A stretch of DNA of 64,000 bases from Aquimarina intermedia (GTDB lineage Bacteria; Bacteroidota; Bacteroidia; Flavobacteriales; Flavobacteriaceae), in NCBI RefSeq assembly GCF_008124785.1, contig NZ_VNHU01000002.1:186001-250000 (forward strand). Direction: 5' to 3'. The notes beneath the pieces were generated by a model. That model ran no database searches. It was not told the origin of the DNA and worked only from the letters and a program-made list of their open reading frames with translations. A program made the translations under genes and the position numbers. This document shows, one piece after another, positions 55,716 through 64,000 of this stretch (its first letter is position 1; the number at the start of each line of letters is the position of its first letter).

Positions 55716-56987
55716 TTACTTGGTATTTTCTTTGTTTTCAATCTTTACTTTATCTCCATTTTTGAGAGATTTTGTCACTAAAGTATAAGGCCCTGTAATT
55801 ACTTCATCTCCTTCACCTAAACCACTTGTAATTTCGATATTTGAGTCGTCCTGAATACCGGTTTTCACAACTCTTAGCTTAGCCACCTCTCCTTCTTTAA
55901 CAAAAACACACTCGAATTTTTTATCACTGTCTGAAGTGAGCGCTTTATCGTTAGAAGGTTTTCCTGAAGTAGTATCGTTCTTTATAACGATTGCGCTTAT
56001 CGGAACTCCAATACTCTTAACACGTTGATCTGTTATTATATCAACCGTGGCGGTCATTCCCGGTCGAAAAGGTGAATAGAATTCTGATTTTCCTTCCGTT
56101 AAATCCTGATAAGATGATTTTAAAACACGCACCTTTACTTTAAAATTGGTCACCTGATCAGCACTCAGTGTATTTTCAGCAGAGTTAGCGATTTCAGTTA
56201 CCAGGCCTTTAAATTCTTTCTTTAGATACGCATCAACTTCAACGATGGTTGAGTCTCCAACTTCTATCTTAACAATGTCATTTTCATTAACATCTACCTC
56301 AACCTCCATATTGTCCAAATTGGCCACACGCATAATTTCCGTACCGGCCATTTGCTGTGTTCCTACCACACGCTCCCCTAGCTCGACATCTAATTTAGAG
56401 ATGGTCCCACTCATCGGTGCGTAGATCGTTGTACGATCCAAGTTATCCATAGCTTCATTAACCGTAGCTTGTGCACTACGCACACTATAAAATGCAGATT
56501 GCTTTGCGGCTTCTGCCACTTCATAAGCCGATATACTACGATCCCATTCTGCTTTTGATATTACACCTTTGTCGAACAATGCCTTGTTTCTCTCATAATT
56601 TGCTTGCGCCTCCTTCAAACTAGCTTCTGCTTGTTGCAACCCTGCTTTTACATTGAGTAAGGCAGCTTGTGAACGATTTAATCCTGATTGAATAATGTCC
56701 GGGTTTATTCGAACTAATAAATCCCCCTTATTAACCTGCTGCCCTTCAGTGACCGGTAAATCAATGATTTCACCAGATACTTCAGAAGACAGTTTTACTT
56801 CCACTTCCGGCTGAATTTTACCGGTTGCGGCAACAGTTTCAGTAATGTCAATTCTGCTGATTTCTGTAACCTCTACAGTTTTATAATCGCCTCCTTTACC
56901 GAACCAACCTGCTTTTTTTCCGTAAATCAACCCTCCAATAAGTAGGATTACAATAATAACGATGAAAATGATGGTCTTTTTACTCAT
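55716..56987 (-). CDS. Efflux periplasmic adaptor protein, second copy
   Basis: 423 residues, with an N-terminal membrane anchor (TIIFIVIIVILLIGGLIYG) and the HlyD/MacA layout: a lipoyl-like half (VKLSSEVSGEIIDLPVTEGQ), a helical hairpin (SQAALLNVKAGLQQAEASLK), the other half (TIYAPMSGTISKLDVELGER) and a beta-barrel domain. It should join an inner-membrane ABC transporter to the TolC channel encoded just upstream. There is a second adaptor in the same operon at 58509, so the system either uses a mixed adaptor ring or serves two pumps. Confidence 0.92.
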   Translation of the reverse strand: MSKKTIIFIVIIVILLIGGLIYGKKAGWFGKGGDYKTVEVTEISRIDITETVAATGKIQPEVEVKLSSEVSGEIIDLPVTEGQQVNKGDLLVRINPDIIQSGLNRSQAALLNVKAGLQQAEASLKEAQANYERNKALFDKGVISKAEWDRSISAYEVAEAAKQSAFYSVRSAQATVNEAMDNLDRTTIYAPMSGTISKLDVELGERVVGTQQMAGTEIMRVANLDNMEVEVDVNENDIVKIEVGDSTIVEVDAYLKKEFKGLVTEIANSAENTLSADQVTNFKVKVRVLKSSYQDLTEGKSEFYSPFRPGMTATVDIITDQRVKSIGVPISAIVIKNDTTSGKPSNDKALTSDSDKKFECVFVKEGEVAKLRVVKTGIQDDSNIEITSGLGEGDEVITGPYTLVTKSLKNGDKVKIENKENTK

Positions 56988-57006
56988 AATTCTGTAGCTA
57001 TGATAA

Positions 57007-58458
57007 TTATAATTTTATATCGGCTAGTTTGATTCCAAAATATAGTTCAAGTACTTTAATCTTAAATATATAATCAAACTTTGCTTGTACTGCATTACTC
57101 TGTGCGTTTTCTAACCTAAATTTTGACTGACTAAAATCAAAGGCATTTGTTAAGCCTACATCATAGCGATCCTTGGCATATTCGTATGCTCTTTCTTGAG
57201 CATTCACTGCCACCTGAGAAGCTTCAAATGCTTCTGCAGCTCCCTTTGCATCCAAATAAGCCTGATACACATTACTATCCAGATCTAAGGCAGCTTGCTC
57301 AAATTGAAAAGCAGTACGTTCAACATTTATCTTACTACGTTTTACATTATTTCTGGCAGCAAAACCATTAAAGATAGGTACTGACAACGAAAACCCATAG
57401 GATATTCCGTCATTTAAATACAATTGTTCAATAAAAGGAGTGGGTCCAGACTCAACCAATAGTAAATTTGGTCTACTTGAAAATACTGACTCTCCTGTGC
57501 TCCCAACAAACCCGATCTCTTCTGTAGTTACGGGATTATCCGGATCAATACCACCACTTGAAAAGGTGTTATTACCCACTTCACTGGTTCCATAATTAAA
57601 AGATCCATTTAATGTAGGATAATACGCCCCTCTTGCAATTTGCAAATCCTTTTCGGCTAATATTTTATTTTGTTCGGCTATTTGAACTTCGTATCTAGAT
57701 TCTCTAGCTGTGGAACGAATCTCTTCGATGGATTTATTTAAAATTTCTGCGGAAGGCACTAAATATTCCTGTTCGGCTATATCAAAATTTTCATAATCCT
57801 TAATCAACAAAGTTTGTGCAAGACTTACTCTTGCAATTAAAACTGCATTTTCTGCCTGCACAATTCGCGTTAATTCATCAGCTGAAGTTGCCTGAATCTC
57901 CAAAAGATCCCCCTGAGGTAATACTCCTGCATCTACCAAATCTGTGGTTCGTTTTAACTGTTCCAACGTAATTTCATGCTGCTTTTCTATGACTTTAAGG
58001 GACTCCTTATTCAGTAACACCTGCAAATAACTGTTCGCCACAAACAGTGCTATATCATCTTTGGATTTACCGAGGTTATATTGGCTTAAGACACTATTTA
58101 TTTTTGCTCGTTGTAATTGATAAATATTTCGTAATCCATCGAACAACGTTACGCCAACGTTCACTCCGTAACTTGATGTTCTAAAAGTTTGTGTACTGTT
58201 TACATTCGTAATTGGGTCGGTTGCCAAACCTGATCTCCACGTATTTGAGGCAGAAGCGTTAAGTGATGGAAGAAAATTACCAATTGCATCGCTTTTTTCA
58301 ATATCAGCAGCTGCTGCATTGAGCTCAGACTGTTTAATGGTAATATTATTTTCTAATGCATATTCTACACATTCTCTCAGTGTCCATTGTTTTTCTTGTG
58401 CTTGAGAAGCAAAAAGCCCAAGAACACCACAGCATAAAATTAAAAGCTTTATTTTCAT
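57007..58458 (-). CDS. TolC-family outer-membrane channel
   Basis: 483 residues, signal peptide MKIKLLILCCGVLGLFASQAQ. The repeated halves of the family are visible: WTLRECVEYALENNITIKQ...NYGTS and the second outer-membrane-efflux repeat with KDRYDVGLTNAFDFSQSKFRL. It forms the outer-membrane exit duct of the MacAB-like pump encoded around it, lying between the two adaptor genes. Confidence 0.93.
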   Translation of the reverse strand: MKIKLLILCCGVLGLFASQAQEKQWTLRECVEYALENNITIKQSELNAAAADIEKSDAIGNFLPSLNASASNTWRSGLATDPITNVNSTQTFRTSSYGVNVGVTLFDGLRNIYQLQRAKINSVLSQYNLGKSKDDIALFVANSYLQVLLNKESLKVIEKQHEITLEQLKRTTDLVDAGVLPQGDLLEIQATSADELTRIVQAENAVLIARVSLAQTLLIKDYENFDIAEQEYLVPSAEILNKSIEEIRSTARESRYEVQIAEQNKILAEKDLQIARGAYYPTLNGSFNYGTSEVGNNTFSSGGIDPDNPVTTEEIGFVGSTGESVFSSRPNLLLVESGPTPFIEQLYLNDGISYGFSLSVPIFNGFAARNNVKRSKINVERTAFQFEQAALDLDSNVYQAYLDAKGAAEAFEASQVAVNAQERAYEYAKDRYDVGLTNAFDFSQSKFRLENAQSNAVQAKFDYIFKIKVLELYFGIKLADIKL

Positions 58459-58508
58459 AATATCTATTTGTATCGTATTTAATGTTGTTGTTACATGAAT
58501 TTGAAAAA

Positions 58509-59621
58509 TTAATTTGAAAACTCTGGTTTTTTAATTTGATTCCACACTTTTATTTCATCATCCTTGGTTATTCCACTTTTAACCTCAACATTTATCCCGT
58601 CACTAATACCGAGCTCTACCTCCTTTTTCTCAAACTCTTGTTCCCCCGTTGCCACTTCGACAAATGGTTTTTGCGTTTTTGAATCATACTGTATCAAGGC
58701 TTCTTTGAGTGCTACTACACTGTCTACCTTAGCCAAAATAATTGAAGCATTTGCACTAAGTCCTGCGCGTATAAACGTTGTATCTCTGTCATCTAACGTT
58801 CCTTTTATTTCAAACTGAATGGCTCCGTTCTCTTCTTTTCCTTTTGGTGCAATATAGTCTAAGGTCGCATCAAATGTTTTGTTTTCTATAGCTCCTATAG
58901 TAATTTCTAACGGCAATCCTTCTTTAATTTTACCAACTTCACTTTCATCTACATTACCTTCAAATATCATATGACCTACATCTGCAATAGCAGCTATAGT
59001 TGTTCCGTCGTTAAAGTTATTAGATTCAATTACTTGGTTCCCTACTTTTACCGGAACTTCTAGCACCATTCCAGCGACCGTAGAACGAATCATAGTATTA
59101 GCAGCACTGCCTAAACCTCTCGCTGTTCCGGTTTTTACAATTTGATAATTTTGTTTTGCTGATTCATACTCTTGCTCTGCTTGTTTGTAATTTACATCCA
59201 CTGCATCAAACTCGTTAGCAGAAATGACACCTTTATCAAAAAGCTCTTTTTGTCTTGCATAGACTTTCTTCTGATTCTCCAGAAGAATTGACGCCGATTG
59301 CACAGCATTTTTTGCGCTTTGCAAGGAGGAAACATTTGGAATTACTCTAATTTTGGCAATAAGATCTCCTGATTTGATGATCTCTCCCGCTTCTATATAA
59401 ATCTCATCGATAATTCCTGAGATATTAGGCTTAATAAGTACTTCTTCTTTAGGAACTATACTTCCGGTCGCTACTGTCTTTTTAACTATACTTTCTGTCG
59501 AAGGCTTTTCTGTTTTATAAGTCACCGGATCTTCTTGGTTTTTTTGATACAACCAATATAGTGAGCCCATAAAAACGGCGGCCACAAAAAGCAATATTAA
59601 GATGGTAATTGTTTTCTTCAT
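58509..59621 (-). CDS. Efflux periplasmic adaptor protein, first copy
   Basis: 370 residues with an N-terminal anchor (ITILILLFVAAVFMGSLYWL). The MacA/HlyD order is lipoyl half (VLIKPNISGIIDEIYIEAGE), coiled coil (LQSAKNAVQSASILLENQKK), lipoyl half (MIRSTVAGMVLEVPVKVGNQ) and barrel. It is shorter than the second adaptor. It follows the two permease genes by 40 bases. Confidence 0.92.
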   Translation of the reverse strand: MKKTITILILLFVAAVFMGSLYWLYQKNQEDPVTYKTEKPSTESIVKKTVATGSIVPKEEVLIKPNISGIIDEIYIEAGEIIKSGDLIAKIRVIPNVSSLQSAKNAVQSASILLENQKKVYARQKELFDKGVISANEFDAVDVNYKQAEQEYESAKQNYQIVKTGTARGLGSAANTMIRSTVAGMVLEVPVKVGNQVIESNNFNDGTTIAAIADVGHMIFEGNVDESEVGKIKEGLPLEITIGAIENKTFDATLDYIAPKGKEENGAIQFEIKGTLDDRDTTFIRAGLSANASIILAKVDSVVALKEALIQYDSKTQKPFVEVATGEQEFEKKEVELGISDGINVEVKSGITKDDEIKVWNQIKKPEFSN

Positions 59622-59661
59622 GATGATGTACTATTTATTTATTCTTTAAATATGATTTAGG

Positions 59662-60927
59662 TTACTCTGTGCGCAAGGCATCTATTGGTTTTGTCCTAAT
59701 TGCCACCTGCGCCGGTATGAGTCCCGCCAATAGTCCGCTTGTGATCAAAATCAACAAAGCAATACATACAACCATAAGATCTACACTTGGATTGGCAAAC
59801 ATTGTTTCATTAGTATCCGGCATGCCATCAAGTATTGCATTGACCACATAAATAACTCCTGTCGAGGCCGCTATCCCTGCCATTCCCGATACAATCGTCA
59901 AAAAAATTGATTCTAATAATATTTGCCCCCGTATAGCCCATGGTGCCGCACCCAATGCTCGTCTAATACCTATTTCTTTGGTGCGCTCTTTTACCACAAT
60001 AAGCATAATGTTACTAATTCCAATAATACCCGACAGTAGCACAAGCGTACCTACAAAATATGCTACTCCTTTCAATGCCACAAAAAGTCCATTTACCTTA
60101 TTAAACTCTTCATAGAGATCAAAATTCCCCACAGCGCGGTCATCGTCAGGGTCTATTGTATGATTTGTCTTCACAACTTCGATCACATCCTTTTTTAAGC
60201 TCGTAATGGAGTTATGATCTTCGGCGGTTATAGCCATCCAACCTACACGGTCTCCTGAATTGAAGGCTTGAGAAAAAGAAGTAAAGGGTACAAAAATTTC
60301 TTTTTGTCCTTGTTCTCTATCTCCGTTGTTAGACTTCTTAGTATAAGTACCTATAACCATAAAACTAACTCCTTGTATTTTGATATAATCTCCTATAGGA
60401 TCCTCGTCAGGTTTAAATAGTTCTTTTTTTACACCATCTCCAATGATGGCCACTTTTCTCTTTTCATCGATATCACCATAATTCAGAAATCTCCCCGAGG
60501 TGATAGTAATCGGATCCTGTTTTATGATTTCTGGAAAATCTCCATACACGTTGAATGCACCGGTATTCAAACCTCGTACTACATTATTAGCACCTCCAAA
60601 ACCTCCTAGTTGATTACGCGGAGAGATATAAAGTAAGCCCGGAACTTGCTGTCGTATAGAAGGGACATCGGTAATCTTGAAGTTGTACCTTCTCCCTTTT
60701 GGTAAACCCTTATACGGCTTAGAGATTGTTTGTGTCCACATAAACATGGTATTGGTTGCAATGTCCCCAAAACCTTTCTTAACTCCATTTTCCAAACCTT
60801 TACCTGCCGCTAGAAGAATTACCAAAATGAAAATTCCCCAAAACACTCCAAACGCAGTCAATACAGTTCTAAACCAATTGGCAGTTAGCGCTTCAATAAT
60901 TTCGTTCCACTGATCTTTATTAATCAT
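59662..60927 (-). CDS. ABC transporter permease, MacB/FtsX type, second copy
   Basis: 421 residues with four transmembrane segments: one near the N-terminus (TVLTAFGVFWGIFILVILLA) and three near the end around SNIMLIVVKERTKEIGIRRALGA, the FtsX-domain signature. A large periplasmic domain lies between. It lacks a fused ATPase, unlike Escherichia coli MacB. It begins 1 base after the first permease gene, which suggests a heterodimeric pump. Confidence 0.93.
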   Translation of the reverse strand: MINKDQWNEIIEALTANWFRTVLTAFGVFWGIFILVILLAAGKGLENGVKKGFGDIATNTMFMWTQTISKPYKGLPKGRRYNFKITDVPSIRQQVPGLLYISPRNQLGGFGGANNVVRGLNTGAFNVYGDFPEIIKQDPITITSGRFLNYGDIDEKRKVAIIGDGVKKELFKPDEDPIGDYIKIQGVSFMVIGTYTKKSNNGDREQGQKEIFVPFTSFSQAFNSGDRVGWMAITAEDHNSITSLKKDVIEVVKTNHTIDPDDDRAVGNFDLYEEFNKVNGLFVALKGVAYFVGTLVLLSGIIGISNIMLIVVKERTKEIGIRRALGAAPWAIRGQILLESIFLTIVSGMAGIAASTGVIYVVNAILDGMPDTNETMFANPSVDLMVVCIALLILITSGLLAGLIPAQVAIRTKPIDALRTE

Positions 60928-60928
60928 C

Positions 60929-62176
60929 TTATTCGTCTCTAAGTGCTACAATGGGTCTAATTCGTGCTGCTCGCCAAGCCGGAAAGAAACCGGCAATCGC
61001 TCCTGCCAAAATTAAAATGATAACCGTAGTTAATGCTACATTAAAATTCACAGAAGGATTTGCTATAAATTCGGTCTCTACAAAGGGTCCTACAAGTTCC
61101 AAGAGTAAAAGTCCTCCAATGAGTCCTGTGAAACCGGCAATAGCTGTTACAAAAATAGCTTCGTGTAAAATCATTCCAATAATGGAAATCGGATAGGCTC
61201 CTAATGCCTTGCGAATGCCAATCTCTTTGGTCCTTTCTTTTACTATAATCAACATAATATTGCTTACCCCTACTACACCGGCTATGATTGTACATACACC
61301 AACCCACCAGAAAAAGGCTTTGATCATAAAAATCAATGCATAAAAACGTTTAGCGTTTTCTAAAGAATTATTAACACCTATAGCGCGCTCATCTTCGGGT
61401 GCTATGACATGTTTTGACTTAAGATAGGCAGTCATCGAAGCTACAAACTCTTCGGATTTTGCAACCGTAGCTTCAAAATTGTCTTCAGGTTGAAGTGTAT
61501 AGGATAGATTGCTTATCGTTTGCCCCCGATTGAATACTTGTTGCGCAGTGGTAGATGGAATAAACACACGATCTTCTTCACGCTCTCCTCCTTTATCAGA
61601 ATACACACCTACTACTTTGAAAGGGATATTATTTAATTGAATAAAAAGTCCCGTGGGATCCTCAATCGTTTTGAATAAGTCCTTTTTAATTTTATAGCCA
61701 ATAATAGCGACTTTACCTCGCTCCTCTATATCGTTCTGATTTATATATCTACCGGATACCATATCCTCATTCTCAATTAGCTGAAAATCAGGGAAAATTC
61801 CTTCGATCGAATAACTACCTGATTCCTTTTTATGAGAGACTACAGCACTCCATATCCTTACTCTTGAGGATTGAAACTCGATTTGATCTTTATGCTTACG
61901 CTGAATAAAATCATAATCATCATTTGTTAACGTAAACATACGTCCGGGATTTAACCCTTTGTACTCAACTGAAGTAGGTCGTGTCCAAACCCAAATACTA
62001 TTGGAGGCATCATCTTCGAACTCTTTAGAAATACCATTTTGCATCCCTTGCCCGACTCCAAGAAGCACTACCAGTATAAATATACCGGAAGCCACAGACA
62101 GACCCGTCAAAAAAGTACGTAGTTTATTCTTGCGAATTGTGTCAAAAATCTCTTGCCAGCGCTCTATATTAAACAT
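60929..62176 (-). CDS. ABC transporter permease, MacB/FtsX type, first copy
   Basis: 415 residues of the same layout as its neighbour: TFLTGLSVASGIFILVVLLG at the start, the periplasmic domain, then SNIMLIIVKERTKEIGIRKALGAYP and two last segments ending AWRAARIRPIVALRDE. The two permeases are clearly related but diverged. Its start overlaps the ATPase gene by 8 bases. Confidence 0.93.
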   Translation of the reverse strand: MFNIERWQEIFDTIRKNKLRTFLTGLSVASGIFILVVLLGVGQGMQNGISKEFEDDASNSIWVWTRPTSVEYKGLNPGRMFTLTNDDYDFIQRKHKDQIEFQSSRVRIWSAVVSHKKESGSYSIEGIFPDFQLIENEDMVSGRYINQNDIEERGKVAIIGYKIKKDLFKTIEDPTGLFIQLNNIPFKVVGVYSDKGGEREEDRVFIPSTTAQQVFNRGQTISNLSYTLQPEDNFEATVAKSEEFVASMTAYLKSKHVIAPEDERAIGVNNSLENAKRFYALIFMIKAFFWWVGVCTIIAGVVGVSNIMLIIVKERTKEIGIRKALGAYPISIIGMILHEAIFVTAIAGFTGLIGGLLLLELVGPFVETEFIANPSVNFNVALTTVIILILAGAIAGFFPAWRAARIRPIVALRDE

Positions 62177-62870
62177 AAGACTTTGCTCTTACTTGTTCAA
62201 CTCGTCTATCGTCAATGATCAATCCATCCTTTAAATTCACGATCCGTTTGGTCATTTGTGCTATATCCGGTTCATGAGTAACAATCAGAATAGTTTTGCC
62301 TTCATCATTAATCCCTTGTATTAACTCCATAACCTCATAAGATGTTTTGGTATCCAAGGCCCCCGTTGGCTCATCGGCAAGTAATACTTTGGGGTCAGAT
62401 GCCAAAGCTCGCGCAATTGCTACTCGCTGTTTTTGACCCCCTGATAATTCGTTTGGTAAGTGTGTGGCCCAATCTGCCAGCCCAACTTTCTCTAAGTAGT
62501 GCATAGCACGCTCATTACGTTCTTTGCGCTTTAATCCCTGATAATATAATGGTAACCCTACATTATCAATTGCATTCTTATACGTAATTAGATTAAAGGA
62601 TTGAAAGATAAAACCCAGAAATTTATTGCGGTAGCGGGCTGCTATTTTTTCATTTAGATTCTTGATTTGTACGCCATCCAAGGTATAGGAACCCTGATCA
62701 GCCTCGTCCAGCATTCCGAGGATATTAAGAAAGGTTGACTTACCTGAACCTGATGAACCCATAATGGATACCAGTTCCCCTTGACTCACCTTAAAATTAA
62801 TTCCTTTTAACACATGGAGCGAATTGCTCCCCATTTGGTAAGACTTATGAAGATCTGTAATTTCAATCAT
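62169..62870 (-). CDS. ABC transporter ATP-binding protein, MacB/LolD type
   Basis: 233 residues. Walker A GSSGSGKST, signature LSGGQKQRVAIARAL and Walker B VLLADEPTGALD are complete; HEPDIAQMTKRIVNLKDG holds the switch His. First gene of the efflux operon (ATPase, permease, permease, adaptor, TolC, adaptor). The ATG at 62870 is chosen over 62900 because the family starts MIEITDLHKSY. Confidence 0.95.
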   Translation of the reverse strand: MIEITDLHKSYQMGSNSLHVLKGINFKVSQGELVSIMGSSGSGKSTFLNILGMLDEADQGSYTLDGVQIKNLNEKIAARYRNKFLGFIFQSFNLITYKNAIDNVGLPLYYQGLKRKERNERAMHYLEKVGLADWATHLPNELSGGQKQRVAIARALASDPKVLLADEPTGALDTKTSYEVMELIQGINDEGKTILIVTHEPDIAQMTKRIVNLKDGLIIDDRRVEQVRAKSYV

Positions 62871-63016
62871 GGTTAGTAGTTTTTGAGCTATAATAAACAA
62901 CTTACACAGTAAAGAACCTAATATTCAGTTTACTGCCAAATGCAAACACAACTCGTTTTCCTACTATAAGACCTATCTATTAAAATTAAGTTACAGTCAT
63001 AAATGTTATAGAAATG

Positions 63017-63256
63017 TTAAACCGTAGTGTTTTTACTGTTTTTTTTGCTTCGATATATAAAATAGCCTACTCCCGCAATTAAAATATAAGGGATTATCAT
63101 AAGGTATACGATACCGTTATTAATTCCTTCAGCAGCTTTTTGACCTTCTTCACTTTCTAAAACCGCACGACACATAGCGCATTGCGCATAGGCGTCTGTA
63201 AATGAGACATACACCACAAGGATCCAAACGATATATTTTTTGAAACAAATCATCAT
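63017..63256 (-). CDS. Small membrane protein with CxxC, unknown function
   Basis: 79 residues: a signal-like hydrophobic start (MICFKKYIVWILVVYVSFTDAYAQ), a CAMCRAVLES motif, then one membrane segment (IVYLMIIPYILIAGVGYFIY). The start overlaps the stop of the DUF420 gene as ATGA, so they are coupled. The CxxC next to DUF420 and SCO genes suggests a part in cytochrome oxidase or copper handling, but that is inference. Confidence 0.75.
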   Translation of the reverse strand: MMICFKKYIVWILVVYVSFTDAYAQCAMCRAVLESEEGQKAAEGINNGIVYLMIIPYILIAGVGYFIYRSKKNSKNTTV

Positions 63257-63801
63257 TGTGCGTAATAAGGAGAAATCATCAGATATACTACAACCCCGGT
63301 GATTGCCACATATAACCATATCGGGAAGGTAATTTTTGCTATTTTACGATGCAACTGAAACCTACCGGTTATAGCACGTACATACGTTACCAAAACAAAA
63401 GGAATAACTACAATGGACAATAAAATATGGGAAATCAATATAAAATAATATACATAACGTATTGCTCCGATTCCTCCATACACGGTGGAATCACTAGTCA
63501 TGTGATATGCGACATACATAACTAAAAACAGTACTGAACAACCAATCGCAAGTTTCATCAAGCGCTCATGAAGTACGATCTTTTTATTTTTAACGGCCCA
63601 CAGGGCTGTAATTAGAAGTATTGCTGTAATACCGTTAATCGTAGCATAAATTGGAGGTAAAAAAGTTAAAGGCGCTACATCAAAACCAAGTTTTCTTAAG
63701 TTAACACTAAATAGTAGTGCTACGGCTAAAGGAATAGCAATGGAAAGTAGTATAATCCACCCCTTATATTTACTACCTGCATCTTCTGTTATCTTATTCA
63801 T
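63253..63801 (-). CDS. DUF420 membrane protein
   Basis: 182 residues with five hydrophobic segments. KIVLHERLMKLAIGCSVLFL, YVAYHMTSDSTVYGG, YFILISHILLSIVVIPFVLV and RKIAKITFPIWLYVAITGVVVYLM match DUF420, a family usually encoded with cytochrome c oxidase genes and SCO proteins. Conserved His residues (HERLM, YHMT, SHILLS, LHRKI) could bind haem or copper. It overlaps the SCO gene by 8 bases. Confidence 0.9.
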   Translation of the reverse strand: MNKITEDAGSKYKGWIILLSIAIPLAVALLFSVNLRKLGFDVAPLTFLPPIYATINGITAILLITALWAVKNKKIVLHERLMKLAIGCSVLFLVMYVAYHMTSDSTVYGGIGAIRYVYYFILISHILLSIVVIPFVLVTYVRAITGRFQLHRKIAKITFPIWLYVAITGVVVYLMISPYYAQ

Positions 63802-64000
63802 CTTTTTCTAGTAATTTTTTAATATCCTCTAACAAGATAGAAATTTGTTCTTCTTCACCATTTTCATCTTCCTTCACCTCAATACCGATAGTCCCTCTAT
63901 AATAAATCAACGGATTCCCTGAAGCATCGTAGCGAGATCGGATATATCCATCTTGATCAATCAATGCAAAGAACCCATTATGTTCAAAACCTCCAGGTAA
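63794..64000 (-). CDS. SCO-family copper chaperone, C-terminal part
   Basis: The last 68 residues of a gene that starts beyond the window (minus strand). GGFEHNGFFALIDQDGYIRS and GNPLIYYRGT match the C-terminal part of Sco1/SenC thioredoxin-like proteins, which help load copper into cytochrome oxidase. The copper-binding CxxxC would lie outside the window. The 3' end overlaps the DUF420 gene by 8 bases. Confidence 0.88.
   Translation of the reverse strand, partial: LPGGFEHNGFFALIDQDGYIRSRYDASGNPLIYYRGTIGIEVKEDENGEEEQISILLEDIKKLLEKDE

Overview
The window comes from the chromosome of a marine-type member of the Flavobacteriaceae (phylum Bacteroidota). Evidence for this is the repeated promoter form TTTG-N16-21-TAnnTTTG, the near absence of Shine-Dalgarno sites, type IX secretion (T9SS) signatures (PorG, a PorP/SprF protein, a type A sorting domain with SprB repeats), the folK-deoxynucleoside kinase fusion, and the gene order porG-uppS-bamA-ompH-ompH-murI. 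I saw no rRNA, tRNA or CRISPR array.

Layout. 1-6.4 kb: housekeeping genes (end of a SpoU methyltransferase, M19 dipeptidase lipoprotein, folK-dNK fusion, YhhQ transporter, AsmA-like protein). 6.8-12.7 kb: two secreted proteins of unknown role, a PLP decarboxylase, a DUF2797 protein and a GH3-family protein. 12.9-34.4 kb: a large surface/toxin locus (below). 34.9-43.3 kb, mostly minus strand: clpX, clpP, tig, a holin-like membrane protein, an SGNH lipoprotein with a FadL-type porin, a YbfF-like hydrolase, pdxJ. 43.4-51.4 kb, plus strand: CBS protein, nadK, porG, uppS, bamA, two ompH/skp genes, murI. 51.4-55.7 kb: PorP/SprF protein, NifU, dodecin, a secreted unknown, tsaB. 55.7-62.9 kb: a minus-strand MacAB-TolC-like efflux operon. 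63.0-64.0 kb: DUF420 protein and SCO protein, probably part of a cytochrome oxidase assembly cluster.

Most interesting region. From a strong promoter at 13.4 kb run a beta-barrel protein, a 1734-residue TANFOR/Fn3/metalloprotease-like protein, and, after an AT-rich accessory island, a 1575-residue secreted protein, a multi-Fn3 protein and a T9SS-sorted SprB-repeat protein. The TANFOR protein ends in a nucleic-acid deaminase-like toxin domain (HAE plus CPHC zinc motifs). The next gene overlaps it by 8 bases and encodes an unfamiliar ~200-residue domain fused to a complete endonuclease V, the enzyme that cuts DNA or RNA at inosine, the product of adenine deamination. I infer a polymorphic toxin whose immunity gene pairs a possible blocker with a damage-repair or damage-clearing nuclease. 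Downstream lie a REP/RAYT transposase element, an orphan toxin-tip reading frame without a start codon followed by a candidate immunity gene, and a small membrane protein. This is the usual layout of a toxin locus that swaps its 3' end by recombination. The reading frames and motifs are seen directly; the secretion route, the target base and the immunity role are inference.
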